Of a stretch of 64,000 nt of DNA, positions 43,226 through 52,617 are shown one piece after another. The position numbers were made by a program, and so were the translations under genes. Source of the stretch: JAJFJD01 sp965228425. Lineage in GTDB: Bacteria > Pseudomonadota > Alphaproteobacteria > UBA8366. Position 1 is the first letter of the stretch. Every line of letters begins with the position of its first letter. Below the pieces are notes generated by a model. The model made no database searches and was not told the DNA's origin. It saw only the letters and a list, made by a program, of their open reading frames with translations. The stretch lies in contig OZ245815.1 of NCBI GenBank assembly GCA_965228425.1, positions 3,844,001 through 3,908,000 of the forward strand, given 5' to 3'.

Positions 43226-44122
43226 ATGAAGGCAGGATTCATTGGCACGGGCAGTATGGGACTGCCGCTCGCATCCAGTTTGCTCGATCAGGAAAAATCC
43301 CTGGTCGCCTATGACATCGATCAAGATGCGACGAAGCCGTTGGCGGAAAAACAGGCCCGGATCGTCACGGCGCCCGTCGAGGTCGCCGACGCGTCCGAGG
43401 TTGTCTTCGCCTGCTTGCCGAGTATCGACAGTTTTCACGCCGTCGCTTCCGGAGAGGACGGCGTCATCCACGGGAAACAGATCAAGGTTTTCGTGAATCT
43501 CGGAACCATGGGCGCCGACGCCGTGGCCGAGGTCGAAGCATCGCTGGCGAAATCCGGCATCGCGGTCCTCGACTCGCCGATCACCGGCGGCGTGGCCCGC
43601 GCCAAGGAGCGCGACATGACGGTCATCACCTCCGGTCCGCGCGCGGTATTCGAGCAGGTCGAGCCTATGTTGCAAGCCTTCGCGCGGGATATCCATCACG
43701 TCGGAGACAAAGTCGGCCAGGCGCAGCTCACCAAGATCTGCAACAACGTCATGTCGTCCACCAACCTGTTGATCGCATTGGAAGCCTTGGTCATGGCGGC
43801 AAAGGGCGGGGTCGACCCGGAAAAGGCCTTGGCGGTCTTCAATTCCGGCACCGGCCAGAACAGTGCGACGCTGACCAAAATCCCCAAATTCGTGATGAAC
43901 CGGAGTTTCGCAATGGAAGCGCCGATGCATGTTACCGAAAAGGACGCGCATCTCTGGCAGCAGGAATCGGAGCGGCTGGATGTGCCGCAGATCGTGGCCA
44001 GCGCAACCTATCAAGCTCTGCAACAAGCACTTGCCATGGGGATGCGCGGCAGCGACCACAGCGAGATCGTCAAGCTGGTCGAGCGAAACGCGAACTACGA
44101 ATTACCGAAAACGCGCGACTGA
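43226..44122 (+). CDS. NAD(P)-dependent beta-hydroxyacid dehydrogenase
   Basis: This 298-residue dehydrogenase resembles 3-hydroxyisobutyrate and tartronate semialdehyde reductases. It has the NAD-binding GFIGTGSMGLPLA, the substrate-binding region DSPITGGVARAKERDM and the catalytic Lys in GQAQLTKICNNV. It is the first gene of a plus-strand run with MmgE/PrpD and acyl-CoA dehydrogenase genes, which suggests carboxylic-acid catabolism. ATG 43226 is chosen; an open frame further upstream has no homology. Confidence 0.88.
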   Translation: MKAGFIGTGSMGLPLASSLLDQEKSLVAYDIDQDATKPLAEKQARIVTAPVEVADASEVVFACLPSIDSFHAVASGEDGVIHGKQIKVFVNLGTMGADAVAEVEASLAKSGIAVLDSPITGGVARAKERDMTVITSGPRAVFEQVEPMLQAFARDIHHVGDKVGQAQLTKICNNVMSSTNLLIALEALVMAAKGGVDPEKALAVFNSGTGQNSATLTKIPKFVMNRSFAMEAPMHVTEKDAHLWQQESERLDVPQIVASATYQALQQALAMGMRGSDHSEIVKLVERNANYELPKTRD

Positions 44123-44138
44123 CGCCAAGGAGACTTCG

Positions 44139-45548
44139 ATGACCCCGTCAACCGACACCGCAGATACCCCCGCCGTCACGGAGCATCTCGCGCGCTTCAT
44201 CCGCGAAACCGAGTATGACGACATCCCCGCCGATGTCCGGACTTTGGCGAAAGGTCATATCCTCGACGCGCTCGGACTGTCCCTCGCCGGGGCGACGACT
44301 CCGGGCAGCCGCATCATCGCCGATCACATCGCCGGGCTGAACTGCGACGGTAAATCGCACGTTTTCGGGACCGACCTGATGACCGCGCCCCAGTTTGCCG
44401 CGCTGGCCAACGGTGCGGCCATCCACGCGCATGACTACGACGACACCTGCCCGCAGCACCTGGCGGACCGCAACGGCGGCCTGCACGCAACCGGTCCGGT
44501 GATGTCGGCTGCGTTGGCTGTGGCGGAGCCGTCGGGCCTGTCCGGCCGCGCCGTGCTCGAAGCGTTCCACGTCGGGGTCGAGGTCGCGTGCCGGATTAAC
44601 CACGCCGTGAACGACCGGCACTGTGCCAGCGGTTACCATCCATCCGGAACGGTGAATGTCTTCGGCACCGCGGCCGCGGCCAGCCGGCTGCTCGGCGCGT
44701 CCCACGAAGCGATGTTGACCGCGCTCGGGTTGGCCGCCAGCCATTCCAGCGGAGTCCGGGAGAATTTCGGCACCATGACCAAGCCGTATCATTCCGGCCA
44801 CGCGGCGGAGGGCGGCGTCGTTTCATCGGAACTGGTGGCGCGCGGCTTCACCGCCGCGCCAAACGTCTTGGAAGCACCGCGCGGCTTCTTCGCCGTCGGC
44901 GGCGGCAGCTTCGACCCGGTCCAGGTCGTCGACCGCCTGGGCGGTCCCTGGGCGTTCGAAGATCCAGGCATCTGGATCAAGCCGCACCCGAGCGGCGCCT
45001 TGAACCACGCGGCGATGACCCTGCTCCGCACGTGGCTGCGCGAGGACCGGGTCTCGGCGGACAAGGTGAAGGCGGTGCGATTGCGCACGAATTCGAATGT
45101 GGTCAACACCCTGCTACACAACCGGCCGAAAACCTGGCTGGAAGCGAAGTTCAGCCTCCCCTTCAATGCCGCCGCGATCCTGGTGCGAGGCCGCGCGGGA
45201 CTTGCCGAATTCACCGACGCGGTCGTCCACGATCCGGAGATTCAGGCGATGATCGACAAGATCCACTACGGCGCGTTCGACACGATCGAGGACGGCTATA
45301 CCAACACGACCACCTTGATCGAAATCGACTTGCTCGACGGCAGCACCGTCTCCGGCCAAGTCCACTATCCGAAAGGCAGCCCCCAGGATCCGATGACCTA
45401 TGACGAGGTCGCGGAAAAGTTCGCGGAATGCGCCGACTACGCCGAGTGGCCCAAGGCCAAGGCGGACCAAATCATAGCGCTGGTCCGGGATTTCGAGGCC
45501 ATCGACGACGTGCGGACGCTGACGGCGGCGCTCTCCGCGCGGGCGTAG
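44139..45548 (+). CDS. MmgE/PrpD family protein
   Basis: This 469-residue protein shares features with 2-methylcitrate dehydratase PrpD and cis-aconitate decarboxylase relatives: HILDALGLSLAGATTPG, HAHDYDDTC, GYHPSGTVNVFGTAAAAS and YHSGHAAEGGVVSSELV. The family acts on tricarboxylic and related acids, but the substrate here cannot be named. It follows the beta-hydroxyacid dehydrogenase gene by 16 bp, so the two are probably cotranscribed. ATG 44139 lies right after an AAGGAG-type ribosome site. Confidence 0.85.
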   Translation: MTPSTDTADTPAVTEHLARFIRETEYDDIPADVRTLAKGHILDALGLSLAGATTPGSRIIADHIAGLNCDGKSHVFGTDLMTAPQFAALANGAAIHAHDYDDTCPQHLADRNGGLHATGPVMSAALAVAEPSGLSGRAVLEAFHVGVEVACRINHAVNDRHCASGYHPSGTVNVFGTAAAASRLLGASHEAMLTALGLAASHSSGVRENFGTMTKPYHSGHAAEGGVVSSELVARGFTAAPNVLEAPRGFFAVGGGSFDPVQVVDRLGGPWAFEDPGIWIKPHPSGALNHAAMTLLRTWLREDRVSADKVKAVRLRTNSNVVNTLLHNRPKTWLEAKFSLPFNAAAILVRGRAGLAEFTDAVVHDPEIQAMIDKIHYGAFDTIEDGYTNTTTLIEIDLLDGSTVSGQVHYPKGSPQDPMTYDEVAEKFAECADYAEWPKAKADQIIALVRDFEAIDDVRTLTAALSARA

Positions 45549-45631
45549 CGGACGGCATTCAAGACGATGTGACACATCCGCCGAAACGCGCGATATTCGG
45601 GCTTTCCAACCGTCGGACAACCTGCCGCAGC

Positions 45632-46795
45632 ATGAGCCCCGCCCCCGCGATAAAACCCGCTACCAACCCCGCTTCGCTGGCTGGGCGGGTCCGGGATTTC
45701 GCCCTGCGCGAGATCGTGCCGCGGGGCGATCTGCGGGCGCATGACGTTATCCCGGCCGACCTGTGGCAGGCCATCGGGGATGCCGGACTGGCGCGGATCG
45801 GCCTGCCGGAAATCTATGGCGGCGACGGGGGCGATCTGCGGTCATTGGCGGTCGCGGCCGAGGCGATGGCCACCGCCTGCGGCATCCGCGGCGTGGTGAA
45901 TCCCTGGCTGGGTCGGCAACTCAACGCGCGGCAACAGATCCTGCTGCATGGCACGGAAGAACAGCGGCGACGCTATCTTCCCGGTTTGGCCGCCGGAACC
46001 CTGACGCCCTGCCTCGCCATTTCCGAACCGAAGGCCGGCGCGCATCCGAAATACCTGTCGACCACCGCCGAGCGTGACGGCGACACCTTCGTCCTGAACG
46101 GCGAGAAGGCCTATCTGAGCAACGGGCCGATCGCCGATTTCTTTATGATCTTGGCCATCACGGGCACCGAGAACGGCCGCAATCGGTTCTCCGCCCTGAT
46201 CGTGCCAAGCGATACGCCCGGCCTGGAACTAACCGACGGCGTGAAGATCGATTTCATGCGCCCGGCCCCCCATTGCGGGCTGCGGCTGACGGACGTGCAG
46301 GTCCCCGCCGCTCATCTGCTGGGCCAGGAAGGTGACGCCTTCGAGACGATCTCGCTGCCGATGCGGCGGACCGAAGACGCCCTGTTCGCGGCATCGATCG
46401 CCGGCGCGATGCGTCACCAATTGGCCGCCCTCGGGCAGGCCATCGGGACCACCCCGTTGGACGACGACCGGCTTGCCGAACTCGGCCGCCTCGCGGCCGT
46501 GCCGGACGGTCTGTTCGCCATCGCCTACCGCGCCGCGGAACTGCTGGACCTGGACGCCGACGCCAACGCGGATACGGTCAGCGCCATGGCCGCCGCCGCC
46601 CGCGACTGGGCGGGACAGTCACAAGAAAGGGTTCGCGCCTTGATCGACGCGCTCGACCTCGACCTTCCACCCATGCTCGTGGACGAAACCCGCGACCTGG
46701 AGAAAGGCCTCGGCATCGCCCGGTCCGCCCACGAAATCCGCGCCCGGCAACGCGCCCGCGCGCTTATCCCCGACACAGAAGAAGAAAAAGCATGA
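45632..46795 (+). CDS. Acyl-CoA dehydrogenase family protein
   Basis: This 387-residue flavoprotein-type dehydrogenase has AGLARIGLPEIYGGDGGD in the N-terminal helical domain. The FAD/CoA beta domain shows TPCLAISEPKAGAHPKYLSTTAER and LNGEKAYLSNGP. The C-terminal helical domain is less conserved, and the usual catalytic Glu is not obvious, so it may act on an atypical substrate. The stop overlaps the start of a MoxR ATPase gene as ATGA. ATG 45632 (MSPAPAIKP) is chosen. Confidence 0.84.
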   Translation: MSPAPAIKPATNPASLAGRVRDFALREIVPRGDLRAHDVIPADLWQAIGDAGLARIGLPEIYGGDGGDLRSLAVAAEAMATACGIRGVVNPWLGRQLNARQQILLHGTEEQRRRYLPGLAAGTLTPCLAISEPKAGAHPKYLSTTAERDGDTFVLNGEKAYLSNGPIADFFMILAITGTENGRNRFSALIVPSDTPGLELTDGVKIDFMRPAPHCGLRLTDVQVPAAHLLGQEGDAFETISLPMRRTEDALFAASIAGAMRHQLAALGQAIGTTPLDDDRLAELGRLAAVPDGLFAIAYRAAELLDLDADANADTVSAMAAAARDWAGQSQERVRALIDALDLDLPPMLVDETRDLEKGLGIARSAHEIRARQRARALIPDTEEEKA

Positions 46796-47748
46796 ACGAC
46801 ACGACCCCGAAGAATGCCGTCGGCGAAAATATCGCGTCCATCGAAGAAATCATCGAAGGGCTCGGCGACATCGGCTATATCGCCTCGCGCCGCATCGCTA
46901 CGGCCATCTTCATCGCGCAGAACCTGTCCAAGCCGATCCTCGTCGAAGGGTCGGCGGGCGTGGGCAAGACCGAACTGGCCGTGTCCGCCGCGCAATGGCT
47001 CGGCCTGCCGCTGATCCGCATGCAGTGCTACGAGGGCCTGGACGAGTCCAAGGCGCTCTACGAGTGGAAATACGGCAAGCAGCTTCTCTACACCCAGATC
47101 CTCAAGGACAAGATGGGCGAGACGCTGAGCGGTACGAAAACTCTCGACGACGCAATGCAGCGGTTGCACGGCTTCGGCGACCTGTTCTTTTCGGAACAGT
47201 TCCTGGAGCCCCGCCCCTTGTTGAAAGCCCTGCGCCAGGAGCACGGCGCGGTTCTGCTGATCGACGAAATCGACAAGTCCGACGAAGAATTCGAAGCCTT
47301 CCTGCTCGAAGTGCTGTCGGCCTTCCAGGTCTCGATCCCGGAGATCGGCACGATCAAAGCGACCAAGCCGCCGCTGGTCTTTCTCACGTCGAACAACATG
47401 CGCGAGATGGGCGACGCCCTGAAGCGGCGCTGTCTGCATCTGTTCATCCCGCTGCCGGACGCCAAGCTGGAGCAGCGCATCGTCGCGGCCCGCGTGCCCG
47501 ATATCGACGAAAAGCTGAAACGCCAGCTCGTCGCTTTCGTACAGTTGCTGCGTGAGGAAGAATTAAAGAAATTTCCATCGATCTCCGAAACGATCGATTG
47601 GGCGCGGGTGCTTATGTTGCTGCACGCGGAGTCGTTGAATGTAGACCTGGTGCGCGACACGCTGAACGTGCTGCTGAAGTTCGAGCAGGACTTCGCCGCC
47701 GTCCGACGCAGCATCCCGGAGATCACGCGAAAGGCAACACGGGAATAG
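46792..47748 (+). CDS. MoxR-type AAA+ ATPase
   Basis: This 318-residue AAA+ ATPase of the MoxR/CoxD group has Walker A VEGSAGVGKTEL, Walker B AVLLIDEIDKSDEEF, sensor 1 LVFLTSNNMREMGDALKRRC and a Lys/Arg-rich C-terminus. MoxR ATPases act as chaperones that insert metal cofactors or activate enzymes, usually with a VWA-domain partner. The VWA gene follows 6 bp later, so the pair is complete; the client is not known. The start overlaps the acyl-CoA dehydrogenase stop. Confidence 0.92.
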   Translation: MNDTTPKNAVGENIASIEEIIEGLGDIGYIASRRIATAIFIAQNLSKPILVEGSAGVGKTELAVSAAQWLGLPLIRMQCYEGLDESKALYEWKYGKQLLYTQILKDKMGETLSGTKTLDDAMQRLHGFGDLFFSEQFLEPRPLLKALRQEHGAVLLIDEIDKSDEEFEAFLLEVLSAFQVSIPEIGTIKATKPPLVFLTSNNMREMGDALKRRCLHLFIPLPDAKLEQRIVAARVPDIDEKLKRQLVAFVQLLREEELKKFPSISETIDWARVLMLLHAESLNVDLVRDTLNVLLKFEQDFAAVRRSIPEITRKATRE

Positions 47749-47754
47749 CCCGCG

Positions 47755-49080
47755 GTGCAGCAGATCCTCGAACAGTTCTTCCATGCGCTGCGCTCGGCCG
47801 ACGTCAACGTGACGCCCGCCGAGGCGATCGATGCGCACCGGACGCTGGAGACGGTCGGGTATGGCGACCGGCAGTTGATGCGGGACGCGCTCTGCGTCGC
47901 ACTGGCTAAGACCGAGGGTGAGACCGAGCGGTTTGAACGTTGTTTCGACGCGTTTTTCAGCCGCGACGAATTCGATGTCCCGCCGTCGCTCGACAACGCC
48001 GACGACGACCTGCTGGCCGACCAACCACTGGCGCAGCTGGTGCTGCACGGCACCGAGAACGACCTCGCCCATGCGATGGAGCAGGCCGCGGCAGAGGCCG
48101 GGGTCACGAACATCCGCTACATGACGCAGCGCGGGCTGATGGTCCGGCGCATCCTCGACGGCATGGGACTGCGCGAGATGCAGGGCCGCATGTTCGAACT
48201 GCGCCAATCGGACGCGCCGGGCGCCGCGGCCACGGCGGATGCCCTGGAACAGGCGCGCGACTATCTGTTCGATCAGGCGCGACAGTTCATTTCGCGGCAG
48301 TTCGAGCTTTACGCACGCCCGGCGAGCACCAAGCTGCATGAGGAAATCCTCGAGGAACGCGCATTATCTGTGGTCGAGCGCCGCGATTTCGAGACCATGC
48401 ACCGCATCGTGAAGCGCTTGGCGAAGCGCCTCGCCACCCGCTACAACCGCCGGCGCAAACACACCAAACGCGGCGTGCTGGACGTGCGGCGCACGCTGCG
48501 GCGGAACATGGCGCATGACGGCATCCCTTTTGAGACGGTGTGGAAACAGACCAAGATCGAGCGGCCGAAGATCGTCGTCATCTGCGACGTCTCGCAATCG
48601 GTCGCCGCGACTGCGCGCTTCCTGCTGATGTTCCTCTACTCGCTGAACGAGGTGATCGCCACGCTGAAGTCCTATGCCTTCTCGGCCAGTCTCAGCGATA
48701 TCAGCGAAATCCTGGAGGAACAGTCGGTCGAGGATGCGATCCCCGAGATCCTGGAGAAGATCGGCTTCCGACCGACCGACTACGGTCAGGCCTTCGCCGA
48801 TTTCGACGAGAACCATGCGGACGCGGTGGACCGGCAGACCACGGTCATCATCCTGGGCGACGGCCGCACCAACAACACCGACCCGCGCCTCGACCTCATG
48901 CGCGGCCTGCACAACCGGGCGAAGGCGGTGATCTGGCTGAACCCGGAGCCGGAGACCTTCTGGGGCAGCGGCGATTCGGAAATGCACCGCTACCGCACCT
49001 TCTGTCACGTCGCGAAAACCTGCAATACGATCCTGGACCTGGAACGCATCATCGACGACGTGCTGAAAAGCTACTACTGA
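47755..49080 (+). CDS. VWA domain protein, CoxE-like
   Basis: This 441-residue partner of the MoxR ATPase has a C-terminal von Willebrand type A domain with the MIDAS motif D-x-S-x-S in VVICDVSQSVAATARF. The Asp-rich loop IILGDGRTNNTDP further along is also typical. The N-terminal half is helical and charged. In carbon monoxide dehydrogenase systems CoxD/CoxE play this role in maturation. The start is GTG 47755, six bases after the MoxR stop; the ribosome site is weak, suggesting coupling. Confidence 0.9.
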   Translation: MQQILEQFFHALRSADVNVTPAEAIDAHRTLETVGYGDRQLMRDALCVALAKTEGETERFERCFDAFFSRDEFDVPPSLDNADDDLLADQPLAQLVLHGTENDLAHAMEQAAAEAGVTNIRYMTQRGLMVRRILDGMGLREMQGRMFELRQSDAPGAAATADALEQARDYLFDQARQFISRQFELYARPASTKLHEEILEERALSVVERRDFETMHRIVKRLAKRLATRYNRRRKHTKRGVLDVRRTLRRNMAHDGIPFETVWKQTKIERPKIVVICDVSQSVAATARFLLMFLYSLNEVIATLKSYAFSASLSDISEILEEQSVEDAIPEILEKIGFRPTDYGQAFADFDENHADAVDRQTTVIILGDGRTNNTDPRLDLMRGLHNRAKAVIWLNPEPETFWGSGDSEMHRYRTFCHVAKTCNTILDLERIIDDVLKSYY

Positions 49081-49105
49081 CGCCGTCGCCCGGCTTGCCC
49101 AACGG

Positions 49106-49666
49106 TCAGGTCAACGGCGCCTTATCCGCCGCCGAGGCGCGTTGGGCCAGGCCCTCGTATTTCGACCAATCCAATTCCTGCTCCTCCAGCGTGTCCGGGT
49201 CCCACATCTTCCGCTCCAGGCCCAACACGTTGCCGCCGTAGACATGCAACCCGATGGCGGGCTGATCGCTGGTGCACTCGGCCACATGGACCGCACCGGC
49301 GGGCATAAAGATGACGTCGCCCCGTGCTAGATCGATCGATCGCTCGTAGGTCAGGGACCCGTCGTCGTTGCGCTTGTAAAGCGAGTTCTTCTCCGACCCC
49401 GACAATACGAGGATCGCCGCCCAAGTGCCGTGATCATGCGGCGGTGTGCGGCGGCCGTCCGGAAATCGCACCTTCAGCAGGCTGAGGTTCGGCGCACGGT
49501 AGAAGGCCTGCAGCGCATTGCCGCCGCTGCCGGTGAGATAGGACATCGCATCAGCGACACCGTCCAAGTCATCCTTGAGGTCGTTGATGACCGCAACGGC
49601 CGCCTTGTGCGGGTAGTCATCCGCGGCTGCGGTTGAAAATCGTGCGACGAGTTCCGCGACGTCCAT
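49106..49666 (-). CDS. Cysteine-dioxygenase-type cupin
   Basis: This 186-residue single-domain cupin has metal-binding His residues in RTPPHDHGTWAAIL (His-x-His) and a later His in PAGAVHVAEC, as in thiol dioxygenases of the CDO / mercaptopropionate type. The third ligand and substrate contacts are harder to place, so a general iron cupin is also possible. It is convergent with the VWA gene. The TauD genes and a solute-binding protein lie in the next 3 kb, hinting at organosulfur chemistry, but that link is speculative. Confidence 0.78.
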   Translation of the reverse strand: MDVAELVARFSTAAADDYPHKAAVAVINDLKDDLDGVADAMSYLTGSGGNALQAFYRAPNLSLLKVRFPDGRRTPPHDHGTWAAILVLSGSEKNSLYKRNDDGSLTYERSIDLARGDVIFMPAGAVHVAECTSDQPAIGLHVYGGNVLGLERKMWDPDTLEEQELDWSKYEGLAQRASAADKAPLT

Positions 49667-49836
49667 GTCCTTGCTCCCAATTTTTGAAATTTCCTTGGCG
49701 TCAAAAATTACCAGATCGGCTTCAGGCCCGCATCTTCCGCCTGCGCGTATTGGTTGCCACCATTAAGACTCTTGCCCGCAACCCGCCAAACAGGCATCGT
49801 CCGCGAAACGCACGCACAAATTTGGGAGACCCCTTC

Positions 49837-50682
49837 ATGCTTCGCAGCTTCTTCATCGCCATATCGGCATTTTTGCTTGCGGTTTCAGGCGCAAGCGCCG
49901 GTACGCTGGACCGGATCAAAGAGACGGGCGTGATGAAGATCGGCTATCGAACCGATGCGCCGCCGTTCTCCTACAAGAACGCCGCCGGTGAATTGGGTGG
50001 TTATACGATTGCGCTCTGCCAAGGGGTCGCGCTGCATATCGAGAAGCAGCTCAAGCTGAAGAAACTCTCGCTGGAATACGTGCCGGTGACCGCCGAAAAC
50101 CGTTTCAAGATGATCCGGGACGGCAAGGCCGACCTGCTGTGCGGCGCCACGACGGCGACGCTTTCCCGGCGCGAGGTCGTCGATTTCTCCTTGCCGACGT
50201 TCGTCGACGGCGCCAGCGTCCTGATGCGGAAGGGCGGACCGCAGACCTTCGGCGACCTGGAAGGCCGGAAGGTCGGCGTGCGCGCCGGAACGACGACCGA
50301 GGACGCACTCCGCAACACGGTGAAAGACCTGTCGATGACGGTGCAGACCGTTGCGGTCAAGGATCACAAGGACGGTGTCGCCAAGCTACTCAACAACGAC
50401 ATCAGCGCCTATTTCGCCGACCGCGCGATATTGGTCTACCTCACGGTGGGAAGCGGTGCGGCCGACAAGCTGTTCCTGTCCAACCAGCAGCTTACCTACG
50501 AACCCTATGCCCTCGGGTTGCCGAAGGGAGACAGTGATTTCCGTCTCGCGGTCGATCGGGCGCTCAGCCGCATCTACCGCTCCGGCGGGATCGGTGCGCT
50601 GTTCAAGGAAACTTTCGGCGACAACGCTCAGCCGACCGCCGAACTGCAGGCGCTCTACCGGATCAGCGCGCTGCCCAACTGA
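49837..50682 (+). CDS. Periplasmic amino-acid-type ABC solute-binding protein
   Basis: This 281-residue protein has a signal peptide at about 1-22 (FFIAISAFLLAVSGASAG) and the SBP_bac_3 fold: GVMKIGYRTDAPPFSY, LCGATTATLSRREVVDFS and RAGTTTEDALR. Proteins of this fold capture amino acids or similar solutes for an ABC importer. No permease or ATPase gene is nearby, so it is an orphan that may use a transporter encoded elsewhere. ATG 49837 gives a normal signal peptide. It is convergent with the first TauD-type gene. Confidence 0.87.
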   Translation: MLRSFFIAISAFLLAVSGASAGTLDRIKETGVMKIGYRTDAPPFSYKNAAGELGGYTIALCQGVALHIEKQLKLKKLSLEYVPVTAENRFKMIRDGKADLLCGATTATLSRREVVDFSLPTFVDGASVLMRKGGPQTFGDLEGRKVGVRAGTTTEDALRNTVKDLSMTVQTVAVKDHKDGVAKLLNNDISAYFADRAILVYLTVGSGAADKLFLSNQQLTYEPYALGLPKGDSDFRLAVDRALSRIYRSGGIGALFKETFGDNAQPTAELQALYRISALPN

Positions 50683-51567
50683 TCAAGCGAGCGCCATCCG
50701 AGCTTCGGCATCCGCGGCCGGTGTCCAGCCGTGCTCCATCATCGACGTGCGCCAATGGATGCGCCGTTCTTCCGGCGGGTAATCGCCGGTCGCCGCGTGG
50801 ACCAGGCAGCGGTTGTCCCAGATGATCAGGTCGTCGACTTGCCACTCATGGCGATAGTCGCCGTCCGGTGACTCGACATAGTCGGTGAGCGTGGCGATCA
50901 GGTCGTCGCTCTCCGCCTCTTCCAGGCCCACGATCTCCATCACCTGGCCCGGATTGAAATAGATCGCCTTGCGGCCGGTTTCCGGATGAACCCGGACAAG
51001 CGCATGCACCGCCGCGGGGCGGACGCGATCCTCTTCCTCCAGCAACTGCACCTCGCGTTTCAGCCGGCCGCCGTATTTGTAGGTCGCGTTCAGCCCTTCG
51101 ATACGTTGCTTCAACGCCGCCGGCAGCGCGTCGTAGATGGCATAAGCGTTAGAGAACAGCGTGTCGCCACCCCGGCTCGGGATGGCGCGTGCATAAAGCT
51201 GCGTCGCCTTGGCCCTGACATAGTCGTAGGACGTGTCGGTGTGCCAAACGGCGCCGCGCTTCACGAGATTGACCGATGGCGCCTTTTCCGCACCCTTCTT
51301 CGTGTCGACGATCTTGTTGTCCATGACCATCAGTTCCGGAAGGACGGGGTGGCGGCTCTTCTGCACGATATGCGGACGAACCGGACCGTAGCGCCGGCCA
51401 TGGGCGAGGAAATCCTCCATGGCGAGATCCTGCCCGCGAAACACCAACACGATATGGTCGAGGAAGGCGTTGTAAATTTCCGCGAATTCGTCGTCGCCGA
51501 GCGACTTGAGGTCGACGCCGGTTACCTCCGCGCCGAGGTTGGCGCTAAGCGGTCGTATCTCGAGCAT
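50683..51567 (-). CDS. TauD/TfdA-type dioxygenase (first copy)
   Basis: This 294-residue Fe(II)/2-oxoglutarate oxygenase begins MLEIRPLSANLGAEVTGVDL. The facial triad is HTD in WHTDTSYDYV plus a distal His in DNRCLVHAATGDYPP, and the 2-oxoglutarate-binding Arg is in RRIHWRTSM. Substrates of this family include taurine and other sulfonates, or aryloxyacetates. A related gene lies immediately upstream on the same strand (25 bp), so the pair may act on related substrates. ATG 51567 is chosen because homology begins there. Confidence 0.9.
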   Translation of the reverse strand: MLEIRPLSANLGAEVTGVDLKSLGDDEFAEIYNAFLDHIVLVFRGQDLAMEDFLAHGRRYGPVRPHIVQKSRHPVLPELMVMDNKIVDTKKGAEKAPSVNLVKRGAVWHTDTSYDYVRAKATQLYARAIPSRGGDTLFSNAYAIYDALPAALKQRIEGLNATYKYGGRLKREVQLLEEEDRVRPAAVHALVRVHPETGRKAIYFNPGQVMEIVGLEEAESDDLIATLTDYVESPDGDYRHEWQVDDLIIWDNRCLVHAATGDYPPEERRIHWRTSMMEHGWTPAADAEARMALA

Positions 51568-51592
51568 GCGAACCCTCCTCCCTCTGACCGGC

Positions 51593-52447
51593 TCACTCCG
51601 CCGCCGCGCGGCTCCCGGCAGCGGTTTCGGTGATCGATACGCGCCAATGAATGCGGTCTTCCTCCGGCGGGTAGTCTGCAGCGGCACGGTGCACCAGGCA
51701 TCGATTGTCCCAGATCACTATATCGCCGACGCGCCATTCGTGGCTGTATTCGGACTCCGGCTGAATCATCCGCTCCGCAAGCTCAGCGATCAGATCGTCG
51801 CTCTGCTGTTCATCCATCCCATCGATACGGACAATCTTTCCGGGATCGAAATAGAGCGACCGGCGGCCGGTCTCCGGATGGGTGCGGATCAACGGATGCA
51901 ACACCGGCGTCCAGTCCCGATCTTCGGCGTTCAGCAACTCCCGCGATTCAGCGCTGCTGCTGTAGATATATGCGCCTTTGCGATCCTCCAACTGCGTCCT
52001 GAGCCGGTCGGGCAGTGCGTCATAGGCCATGTACATGCTAGCGAAATGCGTGTTGCCGCCGCGGCTCGGCACCGCCAGCGCATAGAGCTGCGTGCCCTTG
52101 AACGGTACCTTCTCGTACGCGCCGTCGGTATGGTATCCGTGCCCGCCGCGCCGGTAGATGCTTTCGATCAACTTTCCTTTTTCGTCGAATTTGCCCGTGC
52201 CCAGCATGGTGATCTCCGGATAATCCGGATGCCGGGTCGACTTGGACGGATGCAGGGCGATGCCGCCGTAACGACGGCTATAGTGCAGAAAATCCTCAAT
52301 TTCCAGTTCCTGGTCCCGCACCACGGTGATGCCGTATTTCAACCACGCAGCGTAGATCGGCGCGAATCCCTCATCGTCGAGCGTCTTGACGTCGACGTCC
52401 GTCACCTCGCCGCCGATATTCGGCCCCATCGGCCGGATTTTGGTCAT
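51593..52447 (-). CDS. TauD/TfdA-type dioxygenase (second copy)
   Basis: This 284-residue paralogue of the downstream gene begins MTKIRPMGPNIGGEVTDVDV. The HxD motif is YHTDGAYEKV, the distal His is in DNRCLVHRAAADYPPEED, and the Arg is in RIHWRVSI. The two copies differ clearly along their length, so they are not recent duplicates. ATG 52447 is preferred to a longer frame that continues 48 codons upstream. It is divergent from an SDR gene across 170 bp. Confidence 0.9.
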   Translation of the reverse strand: MTKIRPMGPNIGGEVTDVDVKTLDDEGFAPIYAAWLKYGITVVRDQELEIEDFLHYSRRYGGIALHPSKSTRHPDYPEITMLGTGKFDEKGKLIESIYRRGGHGYHTDGAYEKVPFKGTQLYALAVPSRGGNTHFASMYMAYDALPDRLRTQLEDRKGAYIYSSSAESRELLNAEDRDWTPVLHPLIRTHPETGRRSLYFDPGKIVRIDGMDEQQSDDLIAELAERMIQPESEYSHEWRVGDIVIWDNRCLVHRAAADYPPEEDRIHWRVSITETAAGSRAAAE

Positions 52448-52617
52448 CGGATCAGCCTCCTTCTTAGCGTTCCCAACGGGGATACATCCGCTATCCAAGG
52501 GTAGCCAGCGAACCCGCCAGTGGCAAACCGACGGCCCGCCACCCCACACCGCCTTGCCAGCGCCACCGTACCTGCCGATGATCAAGGTCATCGAGACAGC
52601 ATAAACAGGAGGTTCGG

